Of a stretch of DNA of 64,000 nt, positions 31,835-41,190 are shown piece by piece. Numbering within the stretch: position 1 is the first letter of the stretch; each line of letters starts with the position of its first letter. The stretch is taken from contig NZ_AMBZ01000005.1 of the NCBI RefSeq assembly GCF_000293805.1, forward strand, positions 1 to 64,000, given 5' to 3'. Position numbers and translations under genes: made by a program. The notes beneath the pieces are model-generated. The model did no database searches. It had not been told where the DNA came from and was given only the letters and a program-made list of their open reading frames with translations. The DNA is from Paenibacillus alvei DSM 29 (GTDB lineage Bacteria > Bacillota > Bacilli > Paenibacillales > Paenibacillaceae).

Positions 31835-33151
31835 TTAGACCATATCCTCTTCTTGAGTTATCTTCATCCGCCGATAGTTCCATAAGGAGAATACGGTGAT
31901 AAAGACGAACATAATGATCGAGACGGCAGAGGCCATATTGAACTGGCTTTGATTCAACGTCATCTTGAATATCCAAGAGATTAAAATATCCGTGCTGCCC
32001 GCGTAATAATAATCAGGCTGGTTCGGATTGCCGTCCGTTAGCATATAGATTAAATTGAAGTTATTGAAGTTAAAAGCAAATTGCATGATTAAAATTGGTG
32101 CCGTCGCCGCCAGCACCAACGGAAGCGTCAGCTTGACGAATCTCTGCGTTCCCGTTGCTCCATCAACAGCAGCAGCTTCGTACAAATCCCGCGGCATGGT
32201 CGTTAATACCCCTGACATCAATGCCATCAGGAACGGAGTGGAGAACCACAAGTTCACAAGCAGAATCGTAAACTTGGCCATCGTCGGATCAGACAACCAA
32301 GGTACTGGCTCGAAGCCGAGCTTGGTGATCATATCGTTCACGGGCCCGAACGAACCGTTTAGCAGCACCCTGAATACCAGAATCGATATGAATTGCGGAA
32401 CCGCCCACGGCAAAATGAACATCGTACGCCAAAATTTTTTGAATTTCACTTTTGGATGGTTCACCATCAATGCTAGCAACAGCCCGCTAAAAAAGACGGA
32501 CACCGTAGAGGCCGCAGCCCAGATGACGTTCCACACCGAAATGCCGAAGAAGGTGTTGCGCCACGCCTCTTGTGCAAATAAGTCATAAAACGAGCTGAGC
32601 CCCGTCCAATCTACTAAGTTCCGGTCGGGAATATGGTTCGGAGCCGAATAGTTCGTGAAGGCAATCAGCACATTGAAGATGAGCGGCACTACCGTTACGA
32701 ACAGCACAAAGCAGATGGAAGGCAACAGAAGCAAATATGGGAAGCGCCGAAGCTTCGTCTGCTTGATGGATTCGATGAACCCCGGAGCAGGCCAACCTTC
32801 ATCCCGCAGCGCCCCGTTTTTCTTTGCATCATAAATATTCAGGACATAGCACCCGGCGAACAAGAGAATGAGCACCAATATAATAAGTCCTTCAATCATC
32901 ATGAAAATAGAATGATCGCCTTTGGTCACTTGCCCGGCAACCACCTTCGTAGGCGCGTCGCCTAACGTTATCAATCCTCTTATTCCTCGATAAGCAATCG
33001 GATAGTAGTTCCAAAAGAACAACTGTGCCGCGATCATCCACAGCAAGCCCTTCATATACTGCTTGTTGTACAGCTGGCCTAACCCGATACATACAGCGGA
33101 GAATACAGCCGCTTTCGTCCGATGCCGACGGGCATCTGTTGTCAGTTCCAT
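31835..33151 (-). CDS. malF: Maltodextrin ABC permease MalF
   Basis: The 438-residue protein has two extra N-terminal helices (AVFSAVCIGLGQLYN..., then LIILVLILLFAGCYVLNIYDAKK) before the conserved core and the EAA motif LYEAAAVDGATGTQRFVKLTLPLVLAATAP. The long N-terminus is typical of MalF in Bacillus and Paenibacillus. It partners MalG and MalE. The start at 33151 (MELTTDARRHR) follows the repeat copy at 33201. Confidence 0.93.
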   Translation of the reverse strand: MELTTDARRHRTKAAVFSAVCIGLGQLYNKQYMKGLLWMIAAQLFFWNYYPIAYRGIRGLITLGDAPTKVVAGQVTKGDHSIFMMIEGLIILVLILLFAGCYVLNIYDAKKNGALRDEGWPAPGFIESIKQTKLRRFPYLLLLPSICFVLFVTVVPLIFNVLIAFTNYSAPNHIPDRNLVDWTGLSSFYDLFAQEAWRNTFFGISVWNVIWAAASTVSVFFSGLLLALMVNHPKVKFKKFWRTMFILPWAVPQFISILVFRVLLNGSFGPVNDMITKLGFEPVPWLSDPTMAKFTILLVNLWFSTPFLMALMSGVLTTMPRDLYEAAAVDGATGTQRFVKLTLPLVLAATAPILIMQFAFNFNNFNLIYMLTDGNPNQPDYYYAGSTDILISWIFKMTLNQSQFNMASAVSIIMFVFITVFSLWNYRRMKITQEEDMV

Positions 33152-33200
33152 TCGGAAGACCGCCTTCGTCGATTTTTTAGATGTAGTTCACAAAGTCTGA

Positions 33201-33229
33201 TTTTGATCACGATGTGATTCAGGATGTAG
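33201..33229. repeat. Partial copy of the GATCACGA intergenic repeat
   Basis: TTTTGATCACGA with ATTCAGGATGTA four bases later lies between malE and malF. A GTTCACAAAG about 15 bp to the left resembles the end of the full-length element at 27974. Confidence 0.4.
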
Positions 33230-34524
33230 CTATTTTTTTGTCTGGATCGCTGTTTTGATCTGCTCGACTGCCTTCTTTAAGACATCTCCCGGTTGTTGAT
33301 TGTCATTCCATATTGCAGCAAGAGCAGCACCTGCCGGTACCCAAACGTTGCCCATTTCCGGGATGGACGGCATTGGAGCAGAATGCTTCGTTTGTTCTAG
33401 GAATGCAAGTGCATTCGCGTTCCCCTTGATGATCGGCTCCTCCATCATGTCTTGTCTCGGCGGCAGTTGTGTTGTCATTTCATATCGCTTGACGAGATTT
33501 TTGCGAGAGGTCGCATAACGCGCGAACAGCTTCGCTGCAACCGGATATTCGGTATAGGAACTGACATACAGCGCCCGGATGCCGGACATGCTTTGAGGAT
33601 GTTCTCCGTTAGGCAGCAGGGGAAGCGGAGCCACTCCGAAATCGATTCCCGCGCTCTTCACGTCCGTCATAAGCCAAGGCCCGCCTATAATAGCAGCTGT
33701 TTTCCCTTCCATGAAAAATCCGGTAATGATATTGTCGTTCATATCGTTGCTATTGACAGGCAGTATTTTGTTCAGCGATCGAAAGAACTCGGCTCCGGCG
33801 ATCGATTCCGCATTGCTCAAGCCAATATCGTCAGCATCCTTCCCTCCGTTGCCAAATATGTATCCCCCGTAGCCTGCCAGAAACGAGTAAGACTGATATA
33901 ACTGACCTACATTCCACATAAAGGCGTACTGTTTGTTTTTTGGATCGTTATACGTTTCAGCGAACCGAATGAGCTCTTGATAAGTGGCAGGAGCTTTATT
34001 CAGCAGTTTTTATTGTAGTACAGCGCATACGTATCAATCGCGGTTGGAAAACCGTAGAACACCCCATCATAGCTGACACCCTCTAGGGCGGAATCCATAA
34101 TTTGATGTTTCATTTGCTCGTCGTATACATCATTTTGCAGCACGAGTCCTGCCATGACTGCATTCCCCAAATGATCATGCGGCGCGGAGAACACATCAGC
34201 CCCGATTCCAGCAGGTCCATCCGTCGTCAGCTTCGTGACAGCGTCGATTGACGGAACCGCCACTACTTTTACACCAATCCCATATTCCTGTTCGAAATCT
34301 TCTGCGACCGCTTTCAAAAAATCCAGTTCAGGCCCCTTCGATTCCCATACGAGCAAATGAGCCCCCTTCTCCGGCTGCAATCCAGCTTGTCCTTCTCCCT
34401 GATGTGCATTCTTCCCTCCAGCTTCCGAAGATGTTGAGATCGCATGCTGTACGCCGCAAGCCGAGAGCAGCATCATGATGCACAATGAGAGCATCAACAT
34501 TGAAATGAAGAAGCGTTTAGACAC
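33230..34524 (-). pseudogene. malE: Maltose/maltodextrin-binding lipoprotein, single-base frameshift
   Basis: The frame from 34524 encodes a lipoprotein signal (LSLCIMMLLSAC), linker and N-lobe through ALYYNKN, then stops at 34000. The next frame continues KLLNKAPATYQELIRFAETYNDPKN...FMWNVGQLYQS to 33230, which is the normal second half. Exactly one A is missing in the A5 run near 34015. With it restored the protein has about 430 residues and binds maltodextrins for MalFG. Consensus error is as likely as mutation, since all neighbours are intact. Confidence 0.88.
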
Positions 34525-34554
34525 GTTCTCCCCCCCATCTATTGGTTGTTGTTA

Positions 34555-34570
34555 ACTTAAACGTTTAAGT
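34555..34570. promoter_or_regulatory. LacI-type operator in front of malE
   Basis: The perfect 16-bp palindrome ACTTAAACGTTTAAGT lies about 30 bp upstream of malE and shares its core with the operator in front of the lacI-type gene. It probably controls the leftward malEFG and GH13 transcript. Confidence 0.75.
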
Positions 34571-34681
34571 AATTTCAGTAACATGATACCTTCAAGTGCC
34601 CCGTGCCGTCAAATAAAAATTGCAGAGTCAGGGACAACATAAAGAAAATAAGCAGATGTTTCTAGATGATTCCAAAACGAA

Positions 34682-34710
34682 ACCCCCGTATCCACTAGGG
34701 ACACGAGGGT
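34682..34710 (-). terminator. Terminator of glnA
   Basis: ACCCTCGTGTCCC pairs with GGATACGGGGGT on the minus strand across a 4-nt loop (one mismatch), followed by TTTCGTTTT. It lies 28 bp after the glnA stop. Confidence 0.75.
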
Positions 34711-34738
34711 GATGAAGATGAATATAGGAATATGAATA

Positions 34739-36163
34739 TTAGCAATCAAAATAGAGGCTGTATTCTTGCGGATGGATACGGATCGCTACAGACTTGGCTT
34801 CCTTGCGTTTGATATGCAAATAATTTTCGATAAATGCCTTTGTAAATACGCCGCCTTCAAGCAAGAATTCATAGTCAGCTTCAAGCGCATCAAGCGATTC
34901 TTCCATCGTCGCTGGAACGCTGCGAATCTCACGTTTCTCCGTATCCGACAGTTCGTAAATATTGCGGTCATACGGCCCATAACCAAGCTCTGTAGGATCC
35001 AGCTTACGCTTGATTCCATCGAGCCCCGCCATCAGCATCGCAGCGAAGGCAAGGTATGGATTCGCCGTAGAATCCGGCGTACGGAACTCAATCCGACAGC
35101 CCTTCGGTGTAACCGCCGCTACCGGAATACGTACAGCCGCAGAACGATTGCCTTTCGAGAATACGAGATTTACAGGCGCTTCATATCCCGGCACGAGTCG
35201 CTTAAAGGAGTTTGTGCTCGGATTCGTCAATGCGATAAGTGCTGGCGCATGGTGCAAAATTCCGCCGATATAATGCAGCGCCATTTCACTCAAGTTCGCA
35301 TAGCCGCCCTTTTCATAGAATAGCGGTGTATCACCGTTAAAGATCGATTGATGCACATGCATCCCGCTTCCGTTATCCCCGAACAGCGGCTTCGGCATGA
35401 AGGTCGCTACTTTGCCGAAGCGGCGTGCCGTGTTGTGTACGATATATTTATACTTCATCAGGTTATCTGCAGTACGTGTCAGTGAATCAAAGCGGAAGTT
35501 GATTTCCCCTTGCCCTGCCGTCGCAACTTCATGGTGGTGACGTTCAATGCGAAGTCCTGCCTCTTGCAACAGGCTGCACATTTCACTGCGCAAGTCTTGT
35601 TGTGTATCGATTGGCGCTACAGGCACATATCCACCTTTTGTATGAATCTTGAAGCCAAGGTTTCCGCCCTCTTCCTTGCGGTTCGTGTTCCAAGAAGCCT
35701 CTTCGGAATCGACGAAGAAGGAAGAACTATTCATTGTATTCTCATAACGAACATCATCGAAGATGAAAAATTCAGATTCTGGCGCAAAGTATGCATCCGT
35801 GCCTACTCCTGTCGTTGCCAGATACTCTTCCGCCTTCTGTGCAATGCTTCGTGGATCACGCTCATAACGCTCGCCGTCAGGCGTGAAGATGTTGCACATG
35901 ATAATGAGCGTCGGACGTGCTGTAAATGGATCGACATAGCTGCTCTCCGTATCCGGCATCATGACCATATCAGATTCTTCAATTCCACGGAAACCAGTAA
36001 TCGAGGAGCCGTCAAACGCAACGCCGTTCTCGAACGTGCTCTCATCCACTTCGGATGCAGGCAAGCTGATATGATGCGCACGACCTAACAGATCAATAAA
36101 GCGAAAATCCACATACTCAATTTGCTTCTCTTTCATTAACTCCAATACGGTATTGACTGACAT
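34739..36163 (-). CDS. glnA: Type I glutamine synthetase
   Basis: The 474-residue enzyme makes glutamine from glutamate, ammonia and ATP. The start at 36163 has GGGGAGG upstream. Motifs include DGSSITGFRGI, the ATP-site GSGMHVHQS, NPSTNSFKRLVPGYEAP and the metal-binding Glu/His residues. The length and the NIYELSDTEKREI segment, with a Tyr at the adenylylation position, are those of the GSI-beta branch, whereas Bacillus GlnA (GSI-alpha) has about 444 residues. No glnR gene is adjacent, but a GlnR-type box lies upstream. Confidence 0.95.
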   Translation of the reverse strand: MSVNTVLELMKEKQIEYVDFRFIDLLGRAHHISLPASEVDESTFENGVAFDGSSITGFRGIEESDMVMMPDTESSYVDPFTARPTLIIMCNIFTPDGERYERDPRSIAQKAEEYLATTGVGTDAYFAPESEFFIFDDVRYENTMNSSSFFVDSEEASWNTNRKEEGGNLGFKIHTKGGYVPVAPIDTQQDLRSEMCSLLQEAGLRIERHHHEVATAGQGEINFRFDSLTRTADNLMKYKYIVHNTARRFGKVATFMPKPLFGDNGSGMHVHQSIFNGDTPLFYEKGGYANLSEMALHYIGGILHHAPALIALTNPSTNSFKRLVPGYEAPVNLVFSKGNRSAAVRIPVAAVTPKGCRIEFRTPDSTANPYLAFAAMLMAGLDGIKRKLDPTELGYGPYDRNIYELSDTEKREIRSVPATMEESLDALEADYEFLLEGGVFTKAFIENYLHIKRKEAKSVAIRIHPQEYSLYFDC

Positions 36164-36295
36164 CTCGATTCCTCCCCAATCCGAACATTTCATATTTATT
36201 CTCATCTTAATGTTCAATTTGTATTATTTGTTGAAATCATTATATGTAGGAGGATACTCCTTCGTCAATACTGATGTAAGGTATTTTTTATTTCA

Positions 36296-36312
36296 TGTTA
36301 GGTATGTTTACA
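36296..36312. promoter_or_regulatory. GlnR/TnrA-type box
   Basis: TGTTA-N7-TTACA matches the TGTNA-N7-TNACA consensus exactly. It lies about 135 bp upstream of glnA, and a half-matching TGTAA-N7-TTTAT sits just downstream toward the gene. GlnR represses glnA when glutamine is abundant in Bacillus and Paenibacillus. Confidence 0.65.
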
Positions 36313-36686
36313 TTAAATCAGGTTTTCCAGTTCCGTTTTTGTCGTTATCATTCATTCCTACTTATTTCAGTCCTTCATTTTCTTGAATCACACTGTTGGC
36401 ATGGCCATATTTATATCGATAGTGATCAGAATGGTACATAACATATCCAATATATATTTTGCACTATTAAACATATAAATAGCTCAAACTGTAGATTCCA
36501 CACCTTTTCCAATCCTAATATTCATGTACAAAATTTCATCTTTTTTCCGTTTTCCGTACAATCTACATCAAACTACCCGCTCACCCTTGCTACCTTGCTT
36601 TAACGGAAGGACTGAGCCAAGGGGAGAGTGGAGCAAAGAAGCAGCGAAGCTGCATTTACACAATCAAAGGTATCAGGAAACAAAAA

Positions 36687-36718
36687 AGAACTGGTCTCCC
36701 GCTAAGGAAACCAGTTCT
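36687..36718 (-). terminator. Terminator of aroF
   Basis: AGAACTGGT and ACCAGTTCT form a perfect 9-bp stem. The minus-strand transcript continues with TTTTTTG. It is 37 bp after the aroF stop. Confidence 0.85.
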
Positions 36719-36754
36719 ATATTAATGAGATCAGTTCAGCACATCACACTGCAC

Positions 36755-37816
36755 TTATTTTTCCCATGTATGAAAAAAGGATTGCTCCATTTTCTTCGTA
36801 TCAAACGACTTGCCGCACAATGGAGCAAGCTGCTCCAATTCACGCAGCAGGCCAGCGAATTGATCCGGGAAGAGAGACTGCACCCCATCGCCTGTCATCG
36901 AATTGTCTGGATCGGTATGCATTTCAATAATAAGACCATCCGCACCGGCAGCCACAGACGCCTTCGACATCGTCTCTACCAGCTCGCGTCGTCCTGTCGC
37001 ATGGCTCGGATCCGCAATGACCGGCAAATGACTAAGCTGCTTCATAACCGGAATAGCTGTTAAATCAAACGTGTTCCGTGTATACGTCTCAAATGTGCGG
37101 ATACCGCGCTCACACAGCATGACATTCGGATTGCCGCCAGCCAATATATATTCCGCGGCATTAAGCCACTCGTCATAGGTTGCGCTGAAGCCCCGCTTAA
37201 GCAGCACCGGCTTGCCGCACTCTCCAAGCTTGCGCAGCAGATCAAAGTTCTGCATATTCCGTGTGCCTACCTGCAAAATATCCGCATGCTCCGCACAAAT
37301 ATCCACATACTCTGGCGTCATCACTTCTGTAATGGTAAGAAGGCCGTGCTTCTCGCCCGCTTCCTTCATCATCTCAAGCCCTTCTACGCCAATGCCTTGG
37401 AAGCTGTATGGCCCAGTACGCGGCTTGAACGCTCCCCCACGCAGAATTTGCCCGCCTGCCGCCTTCACTAATCGCGCAATCTCATTAATTTGAGCAGGCG
37501 ATTCAACCGCACACGGCCCTCCCATAACTACCAAATTGCCGCCGCCGATTTTCACGCCGCGTATTTCAATTACCGTATCCTCCGGGTGGAAGTCACGGCT
37601 TGCCAACTTGTATGATTTCGTAATTTTAACCACGTTCTCTACGCCCTTCATTTGTCTAAGATGTTCTGCCAGCTTCGGCTCCGCATGTCCAATAATCCCG
37701 ATCACAGTATGAGCAGTGCCGCGGGATATATGAACCTGATTGCCTTGCCCTTCAATGATGCTGGCTATATTTGTAATCTGTTCTTCAGATGCCTCATTAT
37801 TTACAATAACAATCAT
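36755..37816 (-). CDS. aroF: DAHP synthase (3-deoxy-7-phosphoheptulonate synthase)
   Basis: The 353-residue enzyme condenses PEP and erythrose-4-phosphate in the first step of aromatic amino acid synthesis. It has the AroF-type N-terminal ferredoxin-like regulatory domain ([17 protein letters not shown]..., 1-70), then the barrel with [59 protein letters not shown] and [14 protein letters not shown]. The N-terminal domain suggests allosteric control by aromatic products. It is a single gene with its own terminator. Confidence 0.95.
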   Translation of the reverse strand: MIVIVNNEASEEQITNIASIIEGQGNQVHISRGTAHTVIGIIGHAEPKLAEHLRQMKGVENVVKITKSYKLASRDFHPEDTVIEIRGVKIGGGNLVVMGGPCAVESPAQINEIARLVKAAGGQILRGGAFKPRTGPYSFQGIGVEGLEMMKEAGEKHGLLTITEVMTPEYVDICAEHADILQVGTRNMQNFDLLRKLGECGKPVLLKRGFSATYDEWLNAAEYILAGGNPNVMLCERGIRTFETYTRNTFDLTAIPVMKQLSHLPVIADPSHATGRRELVETMSKASVAAGADGLIIEMHTDPDNSMTGDGVQSLFPDQFAGLLRELEQLAPLCGKSFDTKKMEQSFFHTWEK

Positions 37817-38018
37817 GATTGTACACCCTTTCTATGCGCAGTGCCAGTTAACCCCTTAAAGCAGAAATGCGTTTACCTACGACACTTTTCATTTCACTTT
37901 AATATTTTAATACTTTAATACATATAAGCTTTTATGCTTTTAACTATTAAAGAAACTATACAGAACAAACCACTGATCGTCAACCCTTTGTTACAATAAT
38001 TTTCAGAAAAATAACAAA

Positions 38019-38046
38019 AGAAGCCCTGCATAACGCACGACTTCTT
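38019..38046 (-). terminator. Terminator of the secreted-protein operon 38074-40596
   Basis: AGAAG/CTTCT with an inner TGC/GCA stem is followed on the minus strand by TTTTGTTATTTTTC. It lies 28 bp after the last stop. Confidence 0.6.
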
Positions 38047-38073
38047 CTCATCCCTAAATTATTATTTCACGTC

Positions 38074-39042
38074 TTATGAGGTAACCGGAATCTTTATTTC
38101 TAGCGCTTTATGGTAATCCTTTATCATGTTTCGTTTTTTATCCTCCAAAGGCATCCCGTTCTTATTGACAAAAAGAGTATATGGCTTCACAATAATAAAT
38201 TTTGTCGCAGAAGCCGATGGAGCATACAATATTTTTTCGTTATATTCCTTCTCTGGTTTTTTTGCGTATATGCTCAGCATGGATTGCTCCAATACTTTAC
38301 CTTTATCGTCTACGATTTCATAATACATTTTGGATTGATGATACCCATTCGGTCGCTTCGTGCTGCTGCTTGGAATTTCTCCCTTGCTGTGAATTTGCAG
38401 CAATGTTGTTGCGTCAGTCATTCGCAAACTTGTTACCTCGTAATTGAATTTCTGCGTACTTTTCTTTGTATTCGGCTGTATGTTTATATCCCGTTTGGAG
38501 ATGTTTTTCACTGGAATGACAAGAGACACCTCCGCTGCCTCAAATTTCGCATTAATCGTCAACTCAAATTCATTCGGAAGAATAGGCTCTCCCGTTTTCG
38601 GATCGATGGCATTTGTAAACTCAATCATGCACATATTATTCTCTTTTCCTTTTTCCACAGGAACCGAACTAGCCATCATCGATAGCTTGTCCACCTGAAG
38701 CGGCTGTCCGTTTACCAGATAGCTCTTACTAGCAAATAGCGGGTTTTCTTCGCCTTCGGACTTCAACACCATAACCAAGCGAAGACCGTCGAACATAAGC
38801 TCAGGCACGCTTAATGTAACTCCGTCTTTTGTTGCCTTAGCATCTTTCACTGTCGTCAAGCCTTTTTTGCTGGCTGCCTTTAACCCAGGGCCTCCCCACT
38901 TCTGAAACACACTTGATCCAGATGCCGCTGCACTTGCGGCAGGCAAATCAACGCTAGCCGCTCCTGCTCCTGTGCCCAATACAGCCGTCAAACACGTTAC
39001 CGCTATCATCTTCTTCAATAATGATTGTTTATATGTACTCAT
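38074..39042 (-). CDS. Secreted DUF4179/DUF5643-like protein
   Basis: From ATG 39042 (GAAGGAGG upstream) the 322-residue product has a signal peptide (KKMIAVTCLTAVLGTGAGAA). The region GLKAASKKGLTTVKDAKATKDGVTLSVPELMFDGLRLVMVL resembles the DUF4179 ectodomain of membrane anti-sigma factors, and the C-terminal half resembles DUF5643. It lacks both a cytosolic sigma-binding part and a partner sigma gene. It is the last gene of a three-gene operon with two DUF4367-like secreted proteins. Confidence 0.7.
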   Translation of the reverse strand: MSTYKQSLLKKMIAVTCLTAVLGTGAGAASVDLPAASAAASGSSVFQKWGGPGLKAASKKGLTTVKDAKATKDGVTLSVPELMFDGLRLVMVLKSEGEENPLFASKSYLVNGQPLQVDKLSMMASSVPVEKGKENNMCMIEFTNAIDPKTGEPILPNEFELTINAKFEAAEVSLVIPVKNISKRDINIQPNTKKSTQKFNYEVTSLRMTDATTLLQIHSKGEIPSSSTKRPNGYHQSKMYYEIVDDKGKVLEQSMLSIYAKKPEKEYNEKILYAPSASATKFIIVKPYTLFVNKNGMPLEDKKRNMIKDYHKALEIKIPVTS

Positions 39043-39068
39043 TTCCACATTTCCTCCTTCATTCTTGA

Positions 39069-39806
39069 TTATTTTCTGACAATCATCGATTCCGCAAGTG
39101 TAATTAAGTCTTCCTTCGTCATCGGGTTATCAGCGTTCGTATAAATATTGCAGCTCAACGCTTTGTCGACCCAAATTAGTTGGTTCTCTCCCGCTTTATT
39201 GCCACTGCCTTTTTTCGCAGGGTAATAAGTGTATTCTTTCTTGTTCGTCGCATGCTTCGTTCCCATATCATAAAAGTTCAACTTCACATAATTTTTATCA
39301 TTTGCAAATTTGAGCGTCATCGATTCTGATTTATTCCAATTATATTTTTTCGAAAGCACCACTTTTCCTGATTTTTGCGCCTCTGCCCTCAAATTTGCCT
39401 TAAAATTCTGATCCAAATAAGGCAGAAATCCTGCCTCAACAAAGGCGTACTCTTCCGGCAGGTCTGTCGGTCGCTGCAATGCTGCTCCCTTTAATCCAGC
39501 GACTTTCTTCATATAGTCGTCATAATTTTGAAATTGTTGCTTTACATTCCCATACCAGAACACCTCCGGCCCTTTGGACTTCGTCTTTTTGTTATCTACG
39601 AATACGCAATAAGTACCGCCGTTTTTTTGTACCTCTTTATCCAATCTTGCCAGCTCTTCCTCCAAGACCTTTGATTCTCCCGTAGCGCCTTTCATTGTAT
39701 AATCAATTGCGCTTTTTTTAGCCGCTGCCTCCACTGTAAAGTTCACGGAGCTGAATAGCAGCATACCGCACACCGCTGCAATTGCTAGTTTGGATGTCAT
39801 TTTCAT
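39069..39806 (-). CDS. Secreted DUF4367-like protein, array member 1
   Basis: The 245-residue protein starts at ATG 39806 (GAGAGGAG upstream) with a signal peptide MKMTSKLAIAAVCGMLLFSSVNFTVEAAA. The mature part has a helical head (LEEELARLDKEVQKN), a DLPEEYAFVEAGFLP centre and a C-terminal QLIWVDKALSCNIYTNADNPMTKEDLITLAESM, the ending of DUF4367 domains. It follows array member 2 by 25 bp and shares its promoter. The function is unknown. Confidence 0.75.
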   Translation of the reverse strand: MKMTSKLAIAAVCGMLLFSSVNFTVEAAAKKSAIDYTMKGATGESKVLEEELARLDKEVQKNGGTYCVFVDNKKTKSKGPEVFWYGNVKQQFQNYDDYMKKVAGLKGAALQRPTDLPEEYAFVEAGFLPYLDQNFKANLRAEAQKSGKVVLSKKYNWNKSESMTLKFANDKNYVKLNFYDMGTKHATNKKEYTYYPAKKGSGNKAGENQLIWVDKALSCNIYTNADNPMTKEDLITLAESMIVRK

Positions 39807-39831
39807 AAATATATTCTCCTCTCTTTCAGCC

Positions 39832-40596
39832 TCATCTATTAATTCTGACCATCGTTTCCGCAAGTTTGATCAAGTCTGCCTTCGTCAAAGTATTTCCTTC
39901 GTTGGTTATAATCCGAAATTGCCTGCCTTGTTCCGTCCATAGAAGTGTGTTTTGCTGCGGGCTATTCCGAAATTCTGGTTTTAACTTTTGCCTTTTCTCA
40001 TCAGCAGTTTGATAATGATACCCTTTCTGGGCAGAGGATGCTTTCGAATCCCGTGCAATATATTCCAAAAGCAACTTATCTTCACCATTCTTATATTCCA
40101 AAACAAGTTGACCAGCTTCTGTCCACTCATATTTCTTCGACAACACAGCTGCACCTTTCTGCTTGGCCTCTTCTCGCAAATCGTTCTTGAATTGCGGACT
40201 GAATGGACATAAAAGTTCTGCTTTTGCAAAGGAATATCCTTCTGGCAGATTTGTAGGCTCTACTAATATGACTCCTTTTAAATCAGCAGCCTTCTTCAAA
40301 TAATCCTCATAGGTTTCATAGGAAGGTGCGACATGCCCGGTGAAGATAACATCCGAACCCTGGCTTTTTGTCTTTTCATTGTCAATAAATATGCCATAAG
40401 ACTCGCCTGGATTTTTCTCAATCAATTTATTTAGTCTTGCCAACTCATCTTCAAGAACCTTTGGCTCTCCCGAAGGGTCTCTCACGGTATAGTCTATTTC
40501 GCTTTTGGCTGGCGCAGCCTCCGCGGCATTGTTCATACAACTGAACATTAGCATTCCGCATATTGCTGCAATTGCTAGTTTCGACGTCATTTTCAT
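39832..40596 (-). CDS. Secreted DUF4367-like protein, array member 2
   Basis: This 254-residue paralogue has a near-identical signal peptide (MKMTSKLAIAAICGMLMFSCMNNAAEAA), the NLPEGYSFAKAEL centre and the ending NTLLWTEQGRQFRIITNEGNTLTKADLIKLAETM. It is the first gene of the 40596-38074 operon, behind the TGTCACA-type promoter at 40657-40683. Its ribosome site is weaker than those of its paralogues (AGGTAAATAG). Confidence 0.75.
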   Translation of the reverse strand: MKMTSKLAIAAICGMLMFSCMNNAAEAAPAKSEIDYTVRDPSGEPKVLEDELARLNKLIEKNPGESYGIFIDNEKTKSQGSDVIFTGHVAPSYETYEDYLKKAADLKGVILVEPTNLPEGYSFAKAELLCPFSPQFKNDLREEAKQKGAAVLSKKYEWTEAGQLVLEYKNGEDKLLLEYIARDSKASSAQKGYHYQTADEKRQKLKPEFRNSPQQNTLLWTEQGRQFRIITNEGNTLTKADLIKLAETMVRINR

Positions 40597-40656
40597 AAAG
40601 ACTATTTACCTCACTTTGTACTTTTTTCTTATGGAAGTTCTATTTTCATCTATATG

Positions 40657-40683
40657 AACAATTGAAAAACGAGATTTGTGACA
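40657..40683 (-). promoter_or_regulatory. ECF-like promoter of array member 2
   Basis: The minus strand reads TGTCACAAA, then 13 bp, then TTGTTCATAT (15 bp between TGTCACA and TTGTT). The same two boxes precede three other array genes. TGTCACA is a known -35 type of some ECF sigma factors (ECF41/SigJ). Confidence 0.55.
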
Positions 40684-40716
40684 CGGATCGACTTTTTTAT
40701 GTTATAAATCTAAAAA

Positions 40717-40762
40717 ATCCCTCGAAATAAGACTGACGTTATCGCCGTCTTCTCCGAGGGAT
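40717..40762 (-). terminator. Terminator of the blaI-like gene
   Basis: ATCCCTCG pairs with CGAGGGAT around an inner GAC/GTC stem. The minus strand continues TTTTTTAG. Its sequence (GGAGAAGACGG) resembles the terminators of the neighbouring array genes. Confidence 0.8.
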
Positions 40763-40770
40763 GTAGACCA

Positions 40771-41190
40771 TTATAGATTATACGTGTTATTCTTTTTTGC
40801 TTTATCGTCATCACGGTTCTCATCAAATAACGATTTTAGATCCTCAATTTCCTGCGCATTTAGCTTTTTATCCTGTAAAAAGTTGGCCAGCATCGGCTTT
40901 AAAGCTCCGCCATACAACTTTTTCATAAAGGATTTGGTTTCGGATTGCAGATACTCCTGCTCGCTGATGAGTGGGTAATACAGATAGTTTCGTTTCGACC
41001 CCTTCTCCAGCTTTGCTCCGGCCGCTTCTTTCTGAACCAATCGGCTCAGGAGCGTCCGAGTCGTATTCGGGCTCCACTCCATCAAATCCGTCATTTGATT
41101 TACAACCTCACTGGAAGGACAATCCGGACGCGCCCACAATACGCGCATAATCTCCAGCTCAGCATCCGTAATAGGCGGTATTTTATTCAT
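40771..41190 (-). CDS. BlaI/MecI-family repressor, orphan
   Basis: The 139-residue protein has the Penicillinase_R winged helix (ITDAELEIMRVLWARPDCPSSEVVNQM...EWSPNTTRTLLSRLVQKEA) and a dimerisation tail. In BlaI this domain is cut by the activated BlaR1 pathway, but no blaR1/mecR1 sensor gene is present here. It sits inside the array of secreted DUF4367-like genes, in the same orientation, with its own terminator. A TTGACA near 41268-41263 may be its -35 box. Its targets are unknown. Confidence 0.88.
   Translation of the reverse strand: MNKIPPITDAELEIMRVLWARPDCPSSEVVNQMTDLMEWSPNTTRTLLSRLVQKEAAGAKLEKGSKRNYLYYPLISEQEYLQSETKSFMKKLYGGALKPMLANFLQDKKLNAQEIEDLKSLFDENRDDDKAKKNNTYNL

Larger units (their letters stand above)
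36164..36754. other. AT-rich region between glnA and aroF
   Basis: No gene was found in these 591 bp. It holds the GlnR-type box at 36296-36312, a weaker related dyad about 20 bp to the left, and the aroF terminator at 36687-36718. The block around 36580-36670 (with GCAGCGAAGCTGC) is GC-richer than its surroundings but unexplained. Confidence 0.45.

Noticed and set aside
34000-34524. Programmed frameshifting in malE and similar genes
   Set aside because: There is no classical slippery heptamer or downstream structure, and the same one-base loss recurs in unrelated genes. Indel or consensus error is simpler.
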